Shown here piece by piece: positions 34,489-43,995 of a stretch of DNA of 64,000 bases. The stretch lies in assembly GCA_024233575.1 (NCBI GenBank), contig JACKPN010000004.1, forward strand, positions 124,001 to 188,000, read 5' to 3'. This stretch comes from Chlamydiales bacterium. GTDB taxonomy: Bacteria > Chlamydiota > Chlamydiia > Chlamydiales > Criblamydiaceae. Every line of letters begins with the position of its first letter. Positions within the stretch are counted from its first letter, which is position 1. The position numbers were made by a program, and so were the translations under genes. The notes under the pieces were generated by a model that made no database searches, had not been told where the DNA came from, and saw nothing but the letters and a program-made list of their open reading frames with translations.

Positions 34489-35457
34489 ATGAATATATGC
34501 AATGATCTCTATGTTCCTGCTTCACATTCCATATGGTGTGGTCGCGACGATGGCGCGGGACATCCACGTTTCCATCATGCGATAAAATGTGTCGACCTCA
34601 ATAAGGAGCTTCCCGAATCAGGCTCAAAATCGCAGGTAGCGATCTTGGGTTTTGCAAGCGATGAAGGTGTGAAGAGAAATCAGGGACGAGAAGGGGCTAT
34701 TAATGGACCTGAAGCCTTGCGCGGTGCTTTGGCCGGCCTTCCTTTTCATCGCGATGCTTCAATGACACTTATTGATGCGGGCGATATCCGATGTAAATCC
34801 GGAGATCTTGAATCTGCGCAAAAAGCATTAGGTGATGCTGTCGGGTTTCTTCTCAATAAGGGATTCCTTCCGATAATTTGCGGAGGAGGCCACGAGACCG
34901 CATGGGGATCTTATCAAGGTATTGCATCATACCGTAATTTTGAAGATCTTGAAATTGTGAATGTCGATGCGCACTTTGATCTGAGGGATGAGGGAAGCGT
35001 TTCAACGTCCGGCACTCCTTTTTTACAGATCGCAAGAGACCGCCAAATCAAAGGGCTGCCCTTCTCCTATACTTGTCTTGGAATACAAGAAACGGGAAAT
35101 ACAAGGGGGCTTTTTGATCGGGCTTCTGAACTTCATGTAACGTACATTAAAGCTGAGGAGCTGCATGAACTTGGAAGCAGTGCTGCCTCCCCTGTAATCG
35201 ATCAGTTGCAGAGCAAACATGTCTATTTATCTATCTGCCTGGATGCTTTCAATGCATCGGTAGCACCAGGAGTGAGCGCTCCTCAGGTAATGGGAATCAT
35301 GCCGTGGTATGTGACTCCTGCGATAATAAAACTTGCCGCTAGCGGCAATGTGTGCTGTTTTGATGTGGTTGAGCTCTGCCCAAAATATGATGTAGACAAT
35401 ATCACAGCAAAACTTGCTGCTTCTCTTGTAAGCACTTTTATCCATCATCTCCCATGA
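34489..35457 (+). CDS. hutG: formimidoylglutamase (ureohydrolase family)
   Basis: The 322-residue product belongs to the arginase/agmatinase/formimidoylglutamase family. Motifs are GGGHETAWGSYQG, NVDAHFDLR and the C-terminal metal segment SICLDAFNASVAPGVSAPQ. It would convert N-formimidoylglutamate to glutamate and formamide, completing histidine breakdown. In the canonical S-x-D-x-D-x-x-D motif the first aspartate is Cys here and the last is Asn, which may alter metal binding; some HutG proteins may share this. AAGGA precedes the ATG, and its stop overlaps the next start (ATGA). Confidence 0.9.
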   Translation: MNICNDLYVPASHSIWCGRDDGAGHPRFHHAIKCVDLNKELPESGSKSQVAILGFASDEGVKRNQGREGAINGPEALRGALAGLPFHRDASMTLIDAGDIRCKSGDLESAQKALGDAVGFLLNKGFLPIICGGGHETAWGSYQGIASYRNFEDLEIVNVDAHFDLRDEGSVSTSGTPFLQIARDRQIKGLPFSYTCLGIQETGNTRGLFDRASELHVTYIKAEELHELGSSAASPVIDQLQSKHVYLSICLDAFNASVAPGVSAPQVMGIMPWYVTPAIIKLAASGNVCCFDVVELCPKYDVDNITAKLAASLVSTFIHHLP

Positions 35458-38400
35458 CGGTTTCTCTACCTTGTAGATCTTCTAACGTACAGGATTTTTG
35501 CGATCTTCTTACCGGATTGAGTGCCGAGGCAGAAAGCAGTTTGTCATGGCGCGATACGGTTCATCAATGGCAGGAAAAAAGAATTGCACAAGATCTAGAA
35601 TTACGGGTCAAAACGATCACTGAACCTTGGCTGAAGCAAGGGGCTGCAGTAGCTAAATTAAACACACATCCGTCAATATTGATGTACCGTTTACGGAAGT
35701 TGTTCAATGAGACTGTTGGACTTAAGGCAATCCCCCCTGAATCGAAAATATATGCCGAAGCTAAACGGATTAGCAGCAAGCTCCAAACCTCTAACTGCCA
35801 AGATGCCTCTCAAATATCCAGCTGTATTCATGCTCTGCGTCAATTTCATTGGTCTGTTAACAAACAAACGAAGGCGTTCAATGGTGAACAGCAAACTATT
35901 TATATCGCTCCTCACTCTAAAGATTGGATCGCTTTACAACGTATTCTTGAAAAGCTTGGTACTTTACCCGAAACCGGAATAGAACACCGAAGTTTCAATT
36001 CTTTCTGCGACATCCTTAAAAAATTCAAAGCTTTCGAGGAGTTGGAACGCGATGGGCAATATAACGCTGAAAGCGTAGCGACAATGACGCAGCGCTGTGT
36101 TCTGGATTATCAGGAGTTTTCAAGAATTTGTATTCCTTTCTTAATAAAAAAAATAGCGGAAGCTGTTGAAGATGTTGAAATTTTTATCAATAGAAAGGGA
36201 GAAACGATACACAGGGACTTTTTCGAGGTTTATCTTTATCTTTCGCTGGCTCCTTACTTACTTGACTTTCTCGATGATACGACGCTTGAGAAACTCAGAA
36301 AAATTAAAGAGTTTCAAGAACACAGGTCGACGAACATCTGGCCTTTTAAAAAAGGATCGAAAAACGAAGAAAATGTGACGATTCTCTCAATAATCACCTC
36401 AACGATAGAGAAGATCCCTTATGAAAAATTACCTAAGCTTTCTTATAAAGAGGTAAAAAAAGCTTCCGAACGTTTATGGTTATATTTTGGACGTGATCTA
36501 TTTTCTTTAAAGCCATTTCCTGAAGAGAATCTATTAGCACAAAAAAAACGTTTTCATGAAGCGCTTAATTACTTACGTAATCATGAAGTATTTATTAAAA
36601 CACTCATAAAATCTGAAGAATTGGAATCAATTATCATAAATCGTTTCCCAAAATTAGATATAGAAGTTTTTCGTGAAGATTTAATGCAGATGGTTTTTTT
36701 GTTCACAAATTACTCTAGAATTGAAAAAAAGGCATTTATTCATTTTAGAGAGGTTTTACTAAAAAAATATAACCTTAAAGAGCTGATAGAATATTTTCAT
36801 CCTTTAAAGTTTCACAAAAACGGCGACCTAGGGAAGTTATTACAAATTCTCTTGAACAAACTGTTAAAAATTCATCTGAAATCTAAAGTTATTTACCGTA
36901 ATGCTGAATCACAACCTTATACTTTGCATCGCCCCTGCCCCCAATACCTCTTTCAGACGACTTCTCTATCATTATTGGATATTCAGTTGAAAACTGAAAA
37001 ACACAAAATTTCAGTTCTAAAAAATGATAACAAACCTCTACTTGAGCTATCTGGAATTCACACTATAAGGCATGTCTTGGATCAAATGGCTGATCAGTTG
37101 TATTGCGATTTCAATATGGTCAATAAGTATTTTTTGTCTTACGAAGGTATTCAAAAGCGTATACAATTTAAAAAATCAATGGAAAATCTCTTACAACCGG
37201 TCATAGAGCAAATTCTGGGTATCCTTACTACAGCCAAAGAAAAACGAATTTCTACTGAGCTTGCTTTTATAAGAAGTTCTGTCCCAAATAGGAAAATGTC
37301 TCTTAGCGAGTTTCTGGATCTCCGTAGTAGGACACTTGAAAAATACTATATCTATTTCTCTATAGCAGTAGCTATGCATGCCAATCTTTCAGAACATACT
37401 CAAGATAAAACATACACCGTCTGCCGTTTTCTGAATGATTGGGGATTGTTCCAATATGACAGCTCGGGCATTGCGGTAATTGCTGATCCCTTGATTCGGG
37501 CTTTGCACTGTATTTTAAAGAGGTTTCAATTTTCTGAATATAAATTGAGCGCGTATACAGAGTCTCTTGCCGAATTTGAAGATAGAATCAGTACGGTCAT
37601 TAGGTCTGACTTGCCTATTTACCGAGCTATGCGCATCAAAAAAACATTCACTTCGTTGCTTTTCCGATGGAATCCAGCAGAAAATGGTCCTGCATTATGT
37701 TTGGAAAATCTATCAAACATTCAAAAAAACACGATTATTCTCGATCGATATTTACTTGAACTCCTGAAATTATTAGATGGCTCACTTACGCCTGAAAATC
37801 CTCTCAATTCTGAACTTCTAAAAGCTCTGCAGAATGCTAAAAAAGAGATTTTTCAAACAGCTTCGGACCTTCTCGGTTATCTATCAATCACACTGGATAG
37901 AGTGATTGACTTCTTGCATAAATGCGATTCTGTGAAACAGCAACATATCCGCTATTTCCCTTACCTTAACCTAATGCCTGCAATTATAAAGCATAAACAG
38001 AAATTCCCAAGCTCTCTAAGAACCAAGCATTTTGAGGCTATTGAAAAGAAGCTAAATAGCATTGAAGAGTATTTTGAGAATGAAGGCTACCTGAAGGTGA
38101 TTTTGGATTCTGGTGAGCTCAATTGCCAGGTAAGGAAAATGTTACTTCTAATTGCGGTTTCAGTCTGTCCTAAGCTCGACCTCAGACCTACATTTGAATC
38201 AATCTCTTTTGCCTCATCAATTCTTGATCAACTCCAAACAGCCATGCCTACTGATGACTTCACTTTCTTCAGCGATGAAGGAGCCAAACTGGATCATGAG
38301 ATTAGCAAATACCTTAATATCAGACTTGCCTATCCTAAAGCTATCGTAGAAAAAAGAGAAAAAACCGTAATCCTTTCAAAACTTGCTCAACGAGGTTTGG

Positions 38401-38855
38401 ATGCTATCATGATATTTTTAAAAGAACCTACACGTTCAATAAAAAATTATCATAAATGTTTTTTACTGCTCTGCGCAGCAAAAAGCCTTCTTGGAATAAA
38501 AGATCCTAATTTATGCAACAAATGGAATGCGTTTATTGAGCAACTCAGACTCCCCCCTAGGACTGAATTGCTCAAAAAATTATATCACCCGAATACTTGT
38601 GGAAAAATGATGTATTTTTTACTTCTCGATACTTTCCTGTCTAACGACCCCTGCCTTGAAGAGTATAAACCGATCGTTGAAAGATACCAAACGTTCAACC
38701 TGAGCAAAGATGATGTTGACGATCCCGATGAATGGGTCGTTCCTGAACGCTCACCTTCTCAAACGGCAGAATCACCGGCATCGCCATCTTCGCAAGGAAG
38801 CTTGCGAAACATTCCATCTTTAATTTCTAATTGGCTGACCAATAATTCAAATTAA
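35454..38855 (+). CDS. very large helical protein downstream of hutG, unknown
   Basis: The 1133-residue product starts at the ATG overlapping the hutG stop. It is helical throughout, rich in Leu, Lys and Glu, and has no signal peptide, clear transmembrane helix or recognised domain. The last 40 residues form a Ser/Pro/Gln-rich, probably disordered tail. AT content is higher than in the flanking hut genes, especially around 36.4-37.3 kb, which may mean a different origin. Its coupling to hutG implies co-expression. A secreted effector or a structural protein is possible, but no motif supports either. Confidence 0.58.
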   Translation: MTVSLPCRSSNVQDFCDLLTGLSAEAESSLSWRDTVHQWQEKRIAQDLELRVKTITEPWLKQGAAVAKLNTHPSILMYRLRKLFNETVGLKAIPPESKIYAEAKRISSKLQTSNCQDASQISSCIHALRQFHWSVNKQTKAFNGEQQTIYIAPHSKDWIALQRILEKLGTLPETGIEHRSFNSFCDILKKFKAFEELERDGQYNAESVATMTQRCVLDYQEFSRICIPFLIKKIAEAVEDVEIFINRKGETIHRDFFEVYLYLSLAPYLLDFLDDTTLEKLRKIKEFQEHRSTNIWPFKKGSKNEENVTILSIITSTIEKIPYEKLPKLSYKEVKKASERLWLYFGRDLFSLKPFPEENLLAQKKRFHEALNYLRNHEVFIKTLIKSEELESIIINRFPKLDIEVFREDLMQMVFLFTNYSRIEKKAFIHFREVLLKKYNLKELIEYFHPLKFHKNGDLGKLLQILLNKLLKIHLKSKVIYRNAESQPYTLHRPCPQYLFQTTSLSLLDIQLKTEKHKISVLKNDNKPLLELSGIHTIRHVLDQMADQLYCDFNMVNKYFLSYEGIQKRIQFKKSMENLLQPVIEQILGILTTAKEKRISTELAFIRSSVPNRKMSLSEFLDLRSRTLEKYYIYFSIAVAMHANLSEHTQDKTYTVCRFLNDWGLFQYDSSGIAVIADPLIRALHCILKRFQFSEYKLSAYTESLAEFEDRISTVIRSDLPIYRAMRIKKTFTSLLFRWNPAENGPALCLENLSNIQKNTIILDRYLLELLKLLDGSLTPENPLNSELLKALQNAKKEIFQTASDLLGYLSITLDRVIDFLHKCDSVKQQHIRYFPYLNLMPAIIKHKQKFPSSLRTKHFEAIEKKLNSIEEYFENEGYLKVILDSGELNCQVRKMLLLIAVSVCPKLDLRPTFESISFASSILDQLQTAMPTDDFTFFSDEGAKLDHEISKYLNIRLAYPKAIVEKREKTVILSKLAQRGLDAIMIFLKEPTRSIKNYHKCFLLLCAAKSLLGIKDPNLCNKWNAFIEQLRLPPRTELLKKLYHPNTCGKMMYFLLLDTFLSNDPCLEEYKPIVERYQTFNLSKDDVDDPDEWVVPERSPSQTAESPASPSSQGSLRNIPSLISNWLTNNSN

Positions 38856-39009
38856 ATGTGTTTAATAATTATTTTAATCAATTTTCTTTTGCAAAAAAAA
38901 ATCACCAACTCTATCTATAGAACCACTTGCAAAATTTTTTGGGATATTAAAATATCTGCTCTTACAACTTCTAGTGAAGATGACATAAACCACTCACAGT
39001 GAGGTGCCT

Positions 39010-41070
39010 ATGACTACAGGGAATATAGGAGTCCATCGCAGAGAACTCTCTCATTGCAATCCGGAATCGTTCATGGAAGCGATGCAAAAAACACCGTTAA
39101 GACCAGAGCTTCAAGGGGTCAAGTATATCGCAGAAAAAACTTTCGAAGAGTTAGTAGAGTGCATGTCGTCGATGGAAAAAATGCTCAAACATGTAGTAAA
39201 GAAAATGCCGGAAGCTGAATGGTTCTTATCAAGTTCTGTGACATTTCGCCAACATATCGAAAAAAAAACTCAGTGCCAATCGCAATCGGTCATAGAAAAA
39301 CTACAATTAGGTTGTGCAGAAGAAGACGCCGACTTGATTATCCAGTGTTTTTGTTTGATCGATCCTAGACGTTATGATCCTGCCAGTGATCTTTATGAAA
39401 ACTGGACAACAGTTCCTCCAGCGCATGTCTTAAGCCAATATTTTAAACACAAAAAAGAATCGACTGAAAATGAGGTCATCCATTGGCTTATTGCTGCTTG
39501 CATTATAGACGGAAAAAGAACAAATAAACACGCTTTAGATATGTCTGAACATCAAGATTGCTGTTGGAAGATAATCAGAAAAAAACCTCTGCTGCTTAAA
39601 AAAATTTATTCTTGTACAGATAGCGTACTAGAAATTGGCAAACTTGCAAAGAGGTGTAACGGTTTACGAAGAAGTAGCAGGCCTGTCAAATTATGTGAGC
39701 ATTTTCATTATAATTTTCACATCATGTGTTCATTATTCCCTCCAATAGAAAAGTGGCACGAAAATGCCGATGATGAGGGAGTTGTTCATATTACAGAAGA
39801 AAACTCCAACGAGTTTATGCTGATGATGAACTATTTGATATCCGGAAATATCTGTATCGATAAGAACAATTGGCATGTCTTTCTATGCTTAAGCGGCAAG
39901 TATCAAGTGCACTCTTTAGCAAAATTGGTTTTTTCATGGCTCATGGAAAATGTGAATGATATTCCTCTTGGGCGCTATCAGAATATAGTAGAAAGTATCA
40001 TCGGCGTTTTAAAAGAATATAGAAATGTACCGATTAATAAAATATTACAGTCAACAATAGACTTGTTACTTTCTATAGCGATTATTCATTTTACAAAATA
40101 TGAACTAGAAAAAACAGCGGCAGAATTTACTGTTCAAGGTAAACAATTGAAAAATCTATTACAATCTTGCGGTATTTGCCTCGAAGAATTCAATGTTATT
40201 CCCCTGCGTGAAAGAAAGCTAGTACCTTCCGTGGAGCGTATCTTTTCGATAACTACCTTAGGTACCCTCGGAAAATATGCTCCGAAGCTCAAAAGTTTAC
40301 ACTTAAATGATTGCACCGATATCGATAATGAAGCTGTTGAATTTATCGATAAAAATTTTTCCGACTTGAGGGCTCTCTCCTTACAAGGTTGCGGAATAAA
40401 AAAACTAAAGAAAACCGGAAAAATCTCTCAACTTTCACGGTTAGAAGAGTTTGATCTGTCACAGAATCGCTTATCAACAAGTTCTATAAGCCGTTTAACC
40501 TCATCCATGTGTAATAACATCACGAAACTTGATCTTTCACGTACTGACATGAGCGATTCTGGTTTGCATGGTTTTATCAATAATCGAGCAAGCAACCATC
40601 TTATTTCGTTACGTCTTGCCCACTGCTCTTCTCTTACGGAAAGTTCCTTGCTCCGAATTGGAAGATTTTCAGAGTTGGAGGAACTTGATCTTGCATATTG
40701 CCAAGCAACTAACGAAGTTCTTAGGGCAGTTGCAAGAATAGCGGCCTTAAAAAACTTGACAATCAAGGGGTGCTTAAAGATTGATACTGAAGCGATATCT
40801 CCACTAGCAAAACACTCTAACTTACAGTATCTTGATATTTCGGAAACACGAGCAAACGAAAGCACTATCTATGATATTGCCAACGGATGCATCTCAATAA
40901 AAACGATTGTGGCCAAAGGGTGTTCAACAACAAAACTTGAGAGCTTGCACCTGACTTGGTATTGTTTGCGTGCTGAAAAAGAACATGCTCCGGAGCTAAT
41001 CACAGATCGCATCCCGCCTTATGTGCTACAGATACAAAAAAATATCGCTAGGCTGATTGAGCGATCATGA
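39010..41070 (+). CDS. BTB/POZ-like and leucine-rich-repeat protein, probable host-directed effector
   Basis: The 686-residue product has an N-terminal helical region (1-220), a BTB/POZ-like segment (about 227-320, including FMLMMNYLISGNICIDKNNW and LSGKYQVHSLAKLV) and about nine leucine-rich repeats of the cysteine-containing type (about 418-650, for example LEELDLAYCQATNEVLRAVA). In eukaryotes BTB proteins recruit cullin-3 ubiquitin ligases and the LRRs bind substrates. BTB-LRR families are known to be expanded in amoeba-associated chlamydiae. There is no signal peptide, consistent with type III export. I start at the ATG at 39010, five bases after GAGG, rather than the GTG at 39004. Confidence 0.75.
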   Translation: MTTGNIGVHRRELSHCNPESFMEAMQKTPLRPELQGVKYIAEKTFEELVECMSSMEKMLKHVVKKMPEAEWFLSSSVTFRQHIEKKTQCQSQSVIEKLQLGCAEEDADLIIQCFCLIDPRRYDPASDLYENWTTVPPAHVLSQYFKHKKESTENEVIHWLIAACIIDGKRTNKHALDMSEHQDCCWKIIRKKPLLLKKIYSCTDSVLEIGKLAKRCNGLRRSSRPVKLCEHFHYNFHIMCSLFPPIEKWHENADDEGVVHITEENSNEFMLMMNYLISGNICIDKNNWHVFLCLSGKYQVHSLAKLVFSWLMENVNDIPLGRYQNIVESIIGVLKEYRNVPINKILQSTIDLLLSIAIIHFTKYELEKTAAEFTVQGKQLKNLLQSCGICLEEFNVIPLRERKLVPSVERIFSITTLGTLGKYAPKLKSLHLNDCTDIDNEAVEFIDKNFSDLRALSLQGCGIKKLKKTGKISQLSRLEEFDLSQNRLSTSSISRLTSSMCNNITKLDLSRTDMSDSGLHGFINNRASNHLISLRLAHCSSLTESSLLRIGRFSELEELDLAYCQATNEVLRAVARIAALKNLTIKGCLKIDTEAISPLAKHSNLQYLDISETRANESTIYDIANGCISIKTIVAKGCSTTKLESLHLTWYCLRAEKEHAPELITDRIPPYVLQIQKNIARLIERS

Positions 41071-41112
41071 TTTGAATTGCAATGTGTGCCGCTTTTCGTT
41101 ATCACTTACTGT

Positions 41113-43011
41113 ATGAAAGGATTAGCAGGAATTGTATATCCCGATGTTTTTCAGGTTAACCATCTGATTCAACCGATGATTGATGTTATTCAGTGTGGAG
41201 ATGGCGCTATTCGCGATCTGCACACGTATAATAACATCCAAATTGCAACTTCAGGTTCTAAGTTGGCTGTCAACGAAAAAAAGACAATCATCGGCGGAAT
41301 AGAAGGTGAAATCTACAATACGAAAGAATTAGAAAAGAAACTGAAGCAACAGGGGTACCATTTTCGTACTGGTACAGCGGCAGAATTGGTGGTGCATGCC
41401 TATGAACACTGGGGAGTATCATTTGTAGAAAAACTGGACGGAGAATTTGCAATCATGATCCTGGATCCGCATCAGGAATTGATCCTGATTGTTCGAGACA
41501 GGATCGGAAAAAAACCTCTTTACTGGTATCATGACGATCATCACTTTCTTTTTTCCACGCACTTAAAGGCTATATTAGCAACAGGGGCGGTTCCTTTATC
41601 TCCTGCCGACGACGCTTTATCGTCATATTTGTATTTTGGCTATTTTCCTCAAGATTTAACCCCTGTGAAAGAGGTTAGCAAGCTGCTTCCGGGACACTAT
41701 CTGCTATTTCGTTTCAATAACAGCAAATCGATAGAGTCTTATTGGTCGTACAGTTCCTTTTTTGAAAAACCGCTTCAAAAACATAAAAACGTCATTGCCA
41801 AACAATTAGACTCAGAACTGCAGGCTTCGACAAAAAAAAGAGTTGAGGGCAGAAATTCTGTAGGGTGTTTTGTTTCGGGAGGACTAGGTTCAGCTACGGC
41901 AGCATATTATGTACAAAAAGAGATGCATACTGAGGGACTCCCTGCATTCTCCGTGGCTTTTCAAGGGGAAAATGAAGAAGACTTGGAAGCATCGGGTATC
42001 GTATGCAATCGTTTAAATCTTGCGTGCCACAAAAAGTTGATTACCCCAGAGGAGTACCTGGATCATCTGTCCGAGATCGTTTGGCATCTGGACGAACCTC
42101 TAGCTGACCCAAATATTGTCGCTACATGGCAACTTGCGGGCATGGCTGCTGAAAAGGTAAACACCGTTTTCTCGGGAATGGGAAGCGATGAACTGTTAGC
42201 TGGTCATAACCGATACACAGTGAACGAACAGCGTATCAGCATGCCGGTCAGAATGCTACACTTATCTAAACAGTTGGCATACAGTGTCCTAATACCTTTT
42301 TTAAACAGAATAAACCCCTCGACGGCGTTTCGCATGCTTAAAGAATCGCGGACAAACCCATGGCAATATGAGTACTTGAGGCAAAATGCGTTGTTTGACG
42401 AGTCGATGATGCGAAGCGCCTCTCCAAAATTGGCGGGATTGTTTGACCCGGAAGTGTTCTTACACAAATTTTATCACTTATCGCGTGTTCAATCACGAGT
42501 CTCTTCCTTTCTCTATTTCGACGTGAAAACACGGCTTGCCGATTGTTATATTTTCCAATATGAAAAATTAACACAAGCTCGCAATCTAACATGGATGTCC
42601 CCTTTTCTAGATCAAGAGTTAATCGAATACTTAGCTGGTTTACCGGAACCTGAAGAGCTGTCAATCAACGAGACGGCATCAGTTTTAAAAGTGTTGCTAA
42701 AAAATATTTATCCGGAACAGTTCGTGAATAGACCTAAAGTCACAAGAAAGGCGTTATTGGCTTCTTGGGTAGAGCTGTCAGGGCTGAGCGGTGTCTTCGA
42801 AAAACTGAAAACGGGAACTTTAATGGAGATCGGACTGCTTTCGAAATCATGGTTAGACAAAGTATTGGCAACTCCAAAATCAAGACAGCTTCATTTTCGT
42901 TATCTTTGGGCCCTGTTGATCCTTGAGGTTTGGTTCCGTTTATTCATCAACCGGGCAATAGAGCCGCGAACGCCCAAAATGCCTATTGAAATATTGCTAA
43001 CGGAGCAGTGA
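41113..43011 (+). CDS. asparagine synthetase B-like protein with degenerate active sites
   Basis: The 632-residue product keeps the AsnB two-domain outline: an N-terminal amidotransferase-like part (about 1-200) and a C-terminal synthetase part (about 225-600) with LDEPLADP and GMGSDELLAGHNRY. Key residues are missing. The start is MKGLAGI, so the nucleophile Cys2 is Lys. The RGPDD segment is absent, NGEIYN is EGEIYN, and the ATP-pyrophosphatase loop reads SGGLGS (255-260) instead of SGGxDS. It is therefore unlikely to be an ordinary glutamine-hydrolysing asparagine synthetase. An upstream in-frame start at 41077 would not restore Cys2. The next gene, a methyltransferase, begins 2 bases after the stop; the pair may modify a peptide or small molecule. 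Confidence 0.75.
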   Translation: MKGLAGIVYPDVFQVNHLIQPMIDVIQCGDGAIRDLHTYNNIQIATSGSKLAVNEKKTIIGGIEGEIYNTKELEKKLKQQGYHFRTGTAAELVVHAYEHWGVSFVEKLDGEFAIMILDPHQELILIVRDRIGKKPLYWYHDDHHFLFSTHLKAILATGAVPLSPADDALSSYLYFGYFPQDLTPVKEVSKLLPGHYLLFRFNNSKSIESYWSYSSFFEKPLQKHKNVIAKQLDSELQASTKKRVEGRNSVGCFVSGGLGSATAAYYVQKEMHTEGLPAFSVAFQGENEEDLEASGIVCNRLNLACHKKLITPEEYLDHLSEIVWHLDEPLADPNIVATWQLAGMAAEKVNTVFSGMGSDELLAGHNRYTVNEQRISMPVRMLHLSKQLAYSVLIPFLNRINPSTAFRMLKESRTNPWQYEYLRQNALFDESMMRSASPKLAGLFDPEVFLHKFYHLSRVQSRVSSFLYFDVKTRLADCYIFQYEKLTQARNLTWMSPFLDQELIEYLAGLPEPEELSINETASVLKVLLKNIYPEQFVNRPKVTRKALLASWVELSGLSGVFEKLKTGTLMEIGLLSKSWLDKVLATPKSRQLHFRYLWALLILEVWFRLFINRAIEPRTPKMPIEILLTEQ

Positions 43012-43012
43012 T

Positions 43013-43840
43013 ATGGGAAAATTAGATGTAGTACAAAGTGACAACAAAGTGCCTGAAGAACAAAAGGTAGATCCTTTTTCACGTCAAGAAGTGCAGGCAC
43101 GGTTCGAGCGCCTTTGGCTGGATGATCCTGAGCAGTTCAATCCACAGCGTAACTGCATGGAAAGAGAAAGAATTCAGAGAACTAGAGATCTTATCCTAGC
43201 CTATGTCAACCCTCAGGGTAAAAAAACTGGTGATCTGGGGTGCGGATATGGTGCGCTGTCACTACTGTTACAGAAAATGGGCGCTTCAGTCGAAAGTATC
43301 GATATCGCTGCTAATGCGCTAAAGCGATTAGAGGGAAAGGGGTTGGAGCTGAAACAAGACTTCTTACCTAAAACGTTAGTCGAAGATAGCTATTATGATC
43401 TGGTCATTTGTACTGATGTGATTGGAGATGTTGCTCCAAAAGTGTATCGTCACTTCTTCGCAGAATTAGCACGGGTGGTAAAAGATGAGGGATATGTCGT
43501 TTGCTCTACCGCTCTTGATATCGATACTGACGATGCTCTTCAGCGTTTTGCGGAGCTTGCTGAAACAGAACTTATTGTCACCGACTGGAGCTTAAGTTAT
43601 CATGCTCTCTACATTCGTCTGAAAAGATTTTGTCGCTACCTGCCTTTAAAGGGACTGCATTCCTGGCTTGATCAAAGTAAAAAAGTTCTGCTTTTTCTTG
43701 AAAAAATAACTCGTCTTTTCTGGAGTGAAACAGGTATGAGCCATGCTATTTTTATCGCTAAACGCAAGCCTCTTATCCCTGATACTCCGATAGAGTTCCA
43801 GCCTACAGAACGAAAACACAAAAAACAGGTTTGGGAATAA
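43013..43840 (+). CDS. class I SAM-dependent methyltransferase paired with the AsnB-like gene
   Basis: The 275-residue product has motif I TGDLGCGYGALSLLL, motif II VESIDIAANAL, the motif IV region YYDLVICTDVIGDV and the post-motif VVKDEGYVVCSTALDID, all typical of UbiG/UbiE-like methyltransferases. The C-terminus is basic. The substrate is unknown. Tight linkage to the AsnB-like gene suggests a common pathway. Its 3' end lies 6 bases from the 3' end of the opposing SRP RNA gene. Confidence 0.8.
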   Translation: MGKLDVVQSDNKVPEEQKVDPFSRQEVQARFERLWLDDPEQFNPQRNCMERERIQRTRDLILAYVNPQGKKTGDLGCGYGALSLLLQKMGASVESIDIAANALKRLEGKGLELKQDFLPKTLVEDSYYDLVICTDVIGDVAPKVYRHFFAELARVVKDEGYVVCSTALDIDTDDALQRFAELAETELIVTDWSLSYHALYIRLKRFCRYLPLKGLHSWLDQSKKVLLFLEKITRLFWSETGMSHAIFIAKRKPLIPDTPIEFQPTERKHKKQVWE

Positions 43841-43846
43841 AAAAGA

Positions 43847-43943
43847 ACCGGAGATTGTCTCAAGACATAAAGCTACATCCTTAAGGCTGCTACATTCCTG
43901 TCCTGACCTAGTTCGGACTGCTCAATCTCATGAGGTCCCCGGT
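43847..43943 (-). ncRNA. ffs: signal recognition particle RNA, small bacterial (4.5S) type
   Basis: On the minus strand this 97-base stretch contains the conserved SRP RNA apical region GGTCAGGACAGGAATGTAGC followed by AGCC, which binds Ffh. The termini ACCGGGGA and TCTCCGGT pair over eight positions, closing the single long hairpin of the 4.5S type. Ends are set from this pairing, so each may be off by a few bases. With Ffh and FtsY it targets nascent membrane proteins. It is transcribed away from the M50 gene's downstream end and towards the methyltransferase gene. Confidence 0.9.
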
Positions 43944-43995
43944 ATAAGTAGAAATATCAACTATAAACTATTGGGAATAAATATAAAAGTGAAAG

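Noticed and set aside
41077..41112. Upstream extension of the AsnB-like gene that includes a Cys just before Met
   Set aside because: The Cys would not be at position 2 after the initiator Met. The family start aligns with MKGLAGI at 41113, so it does not restore the glutaminase nucleophile.
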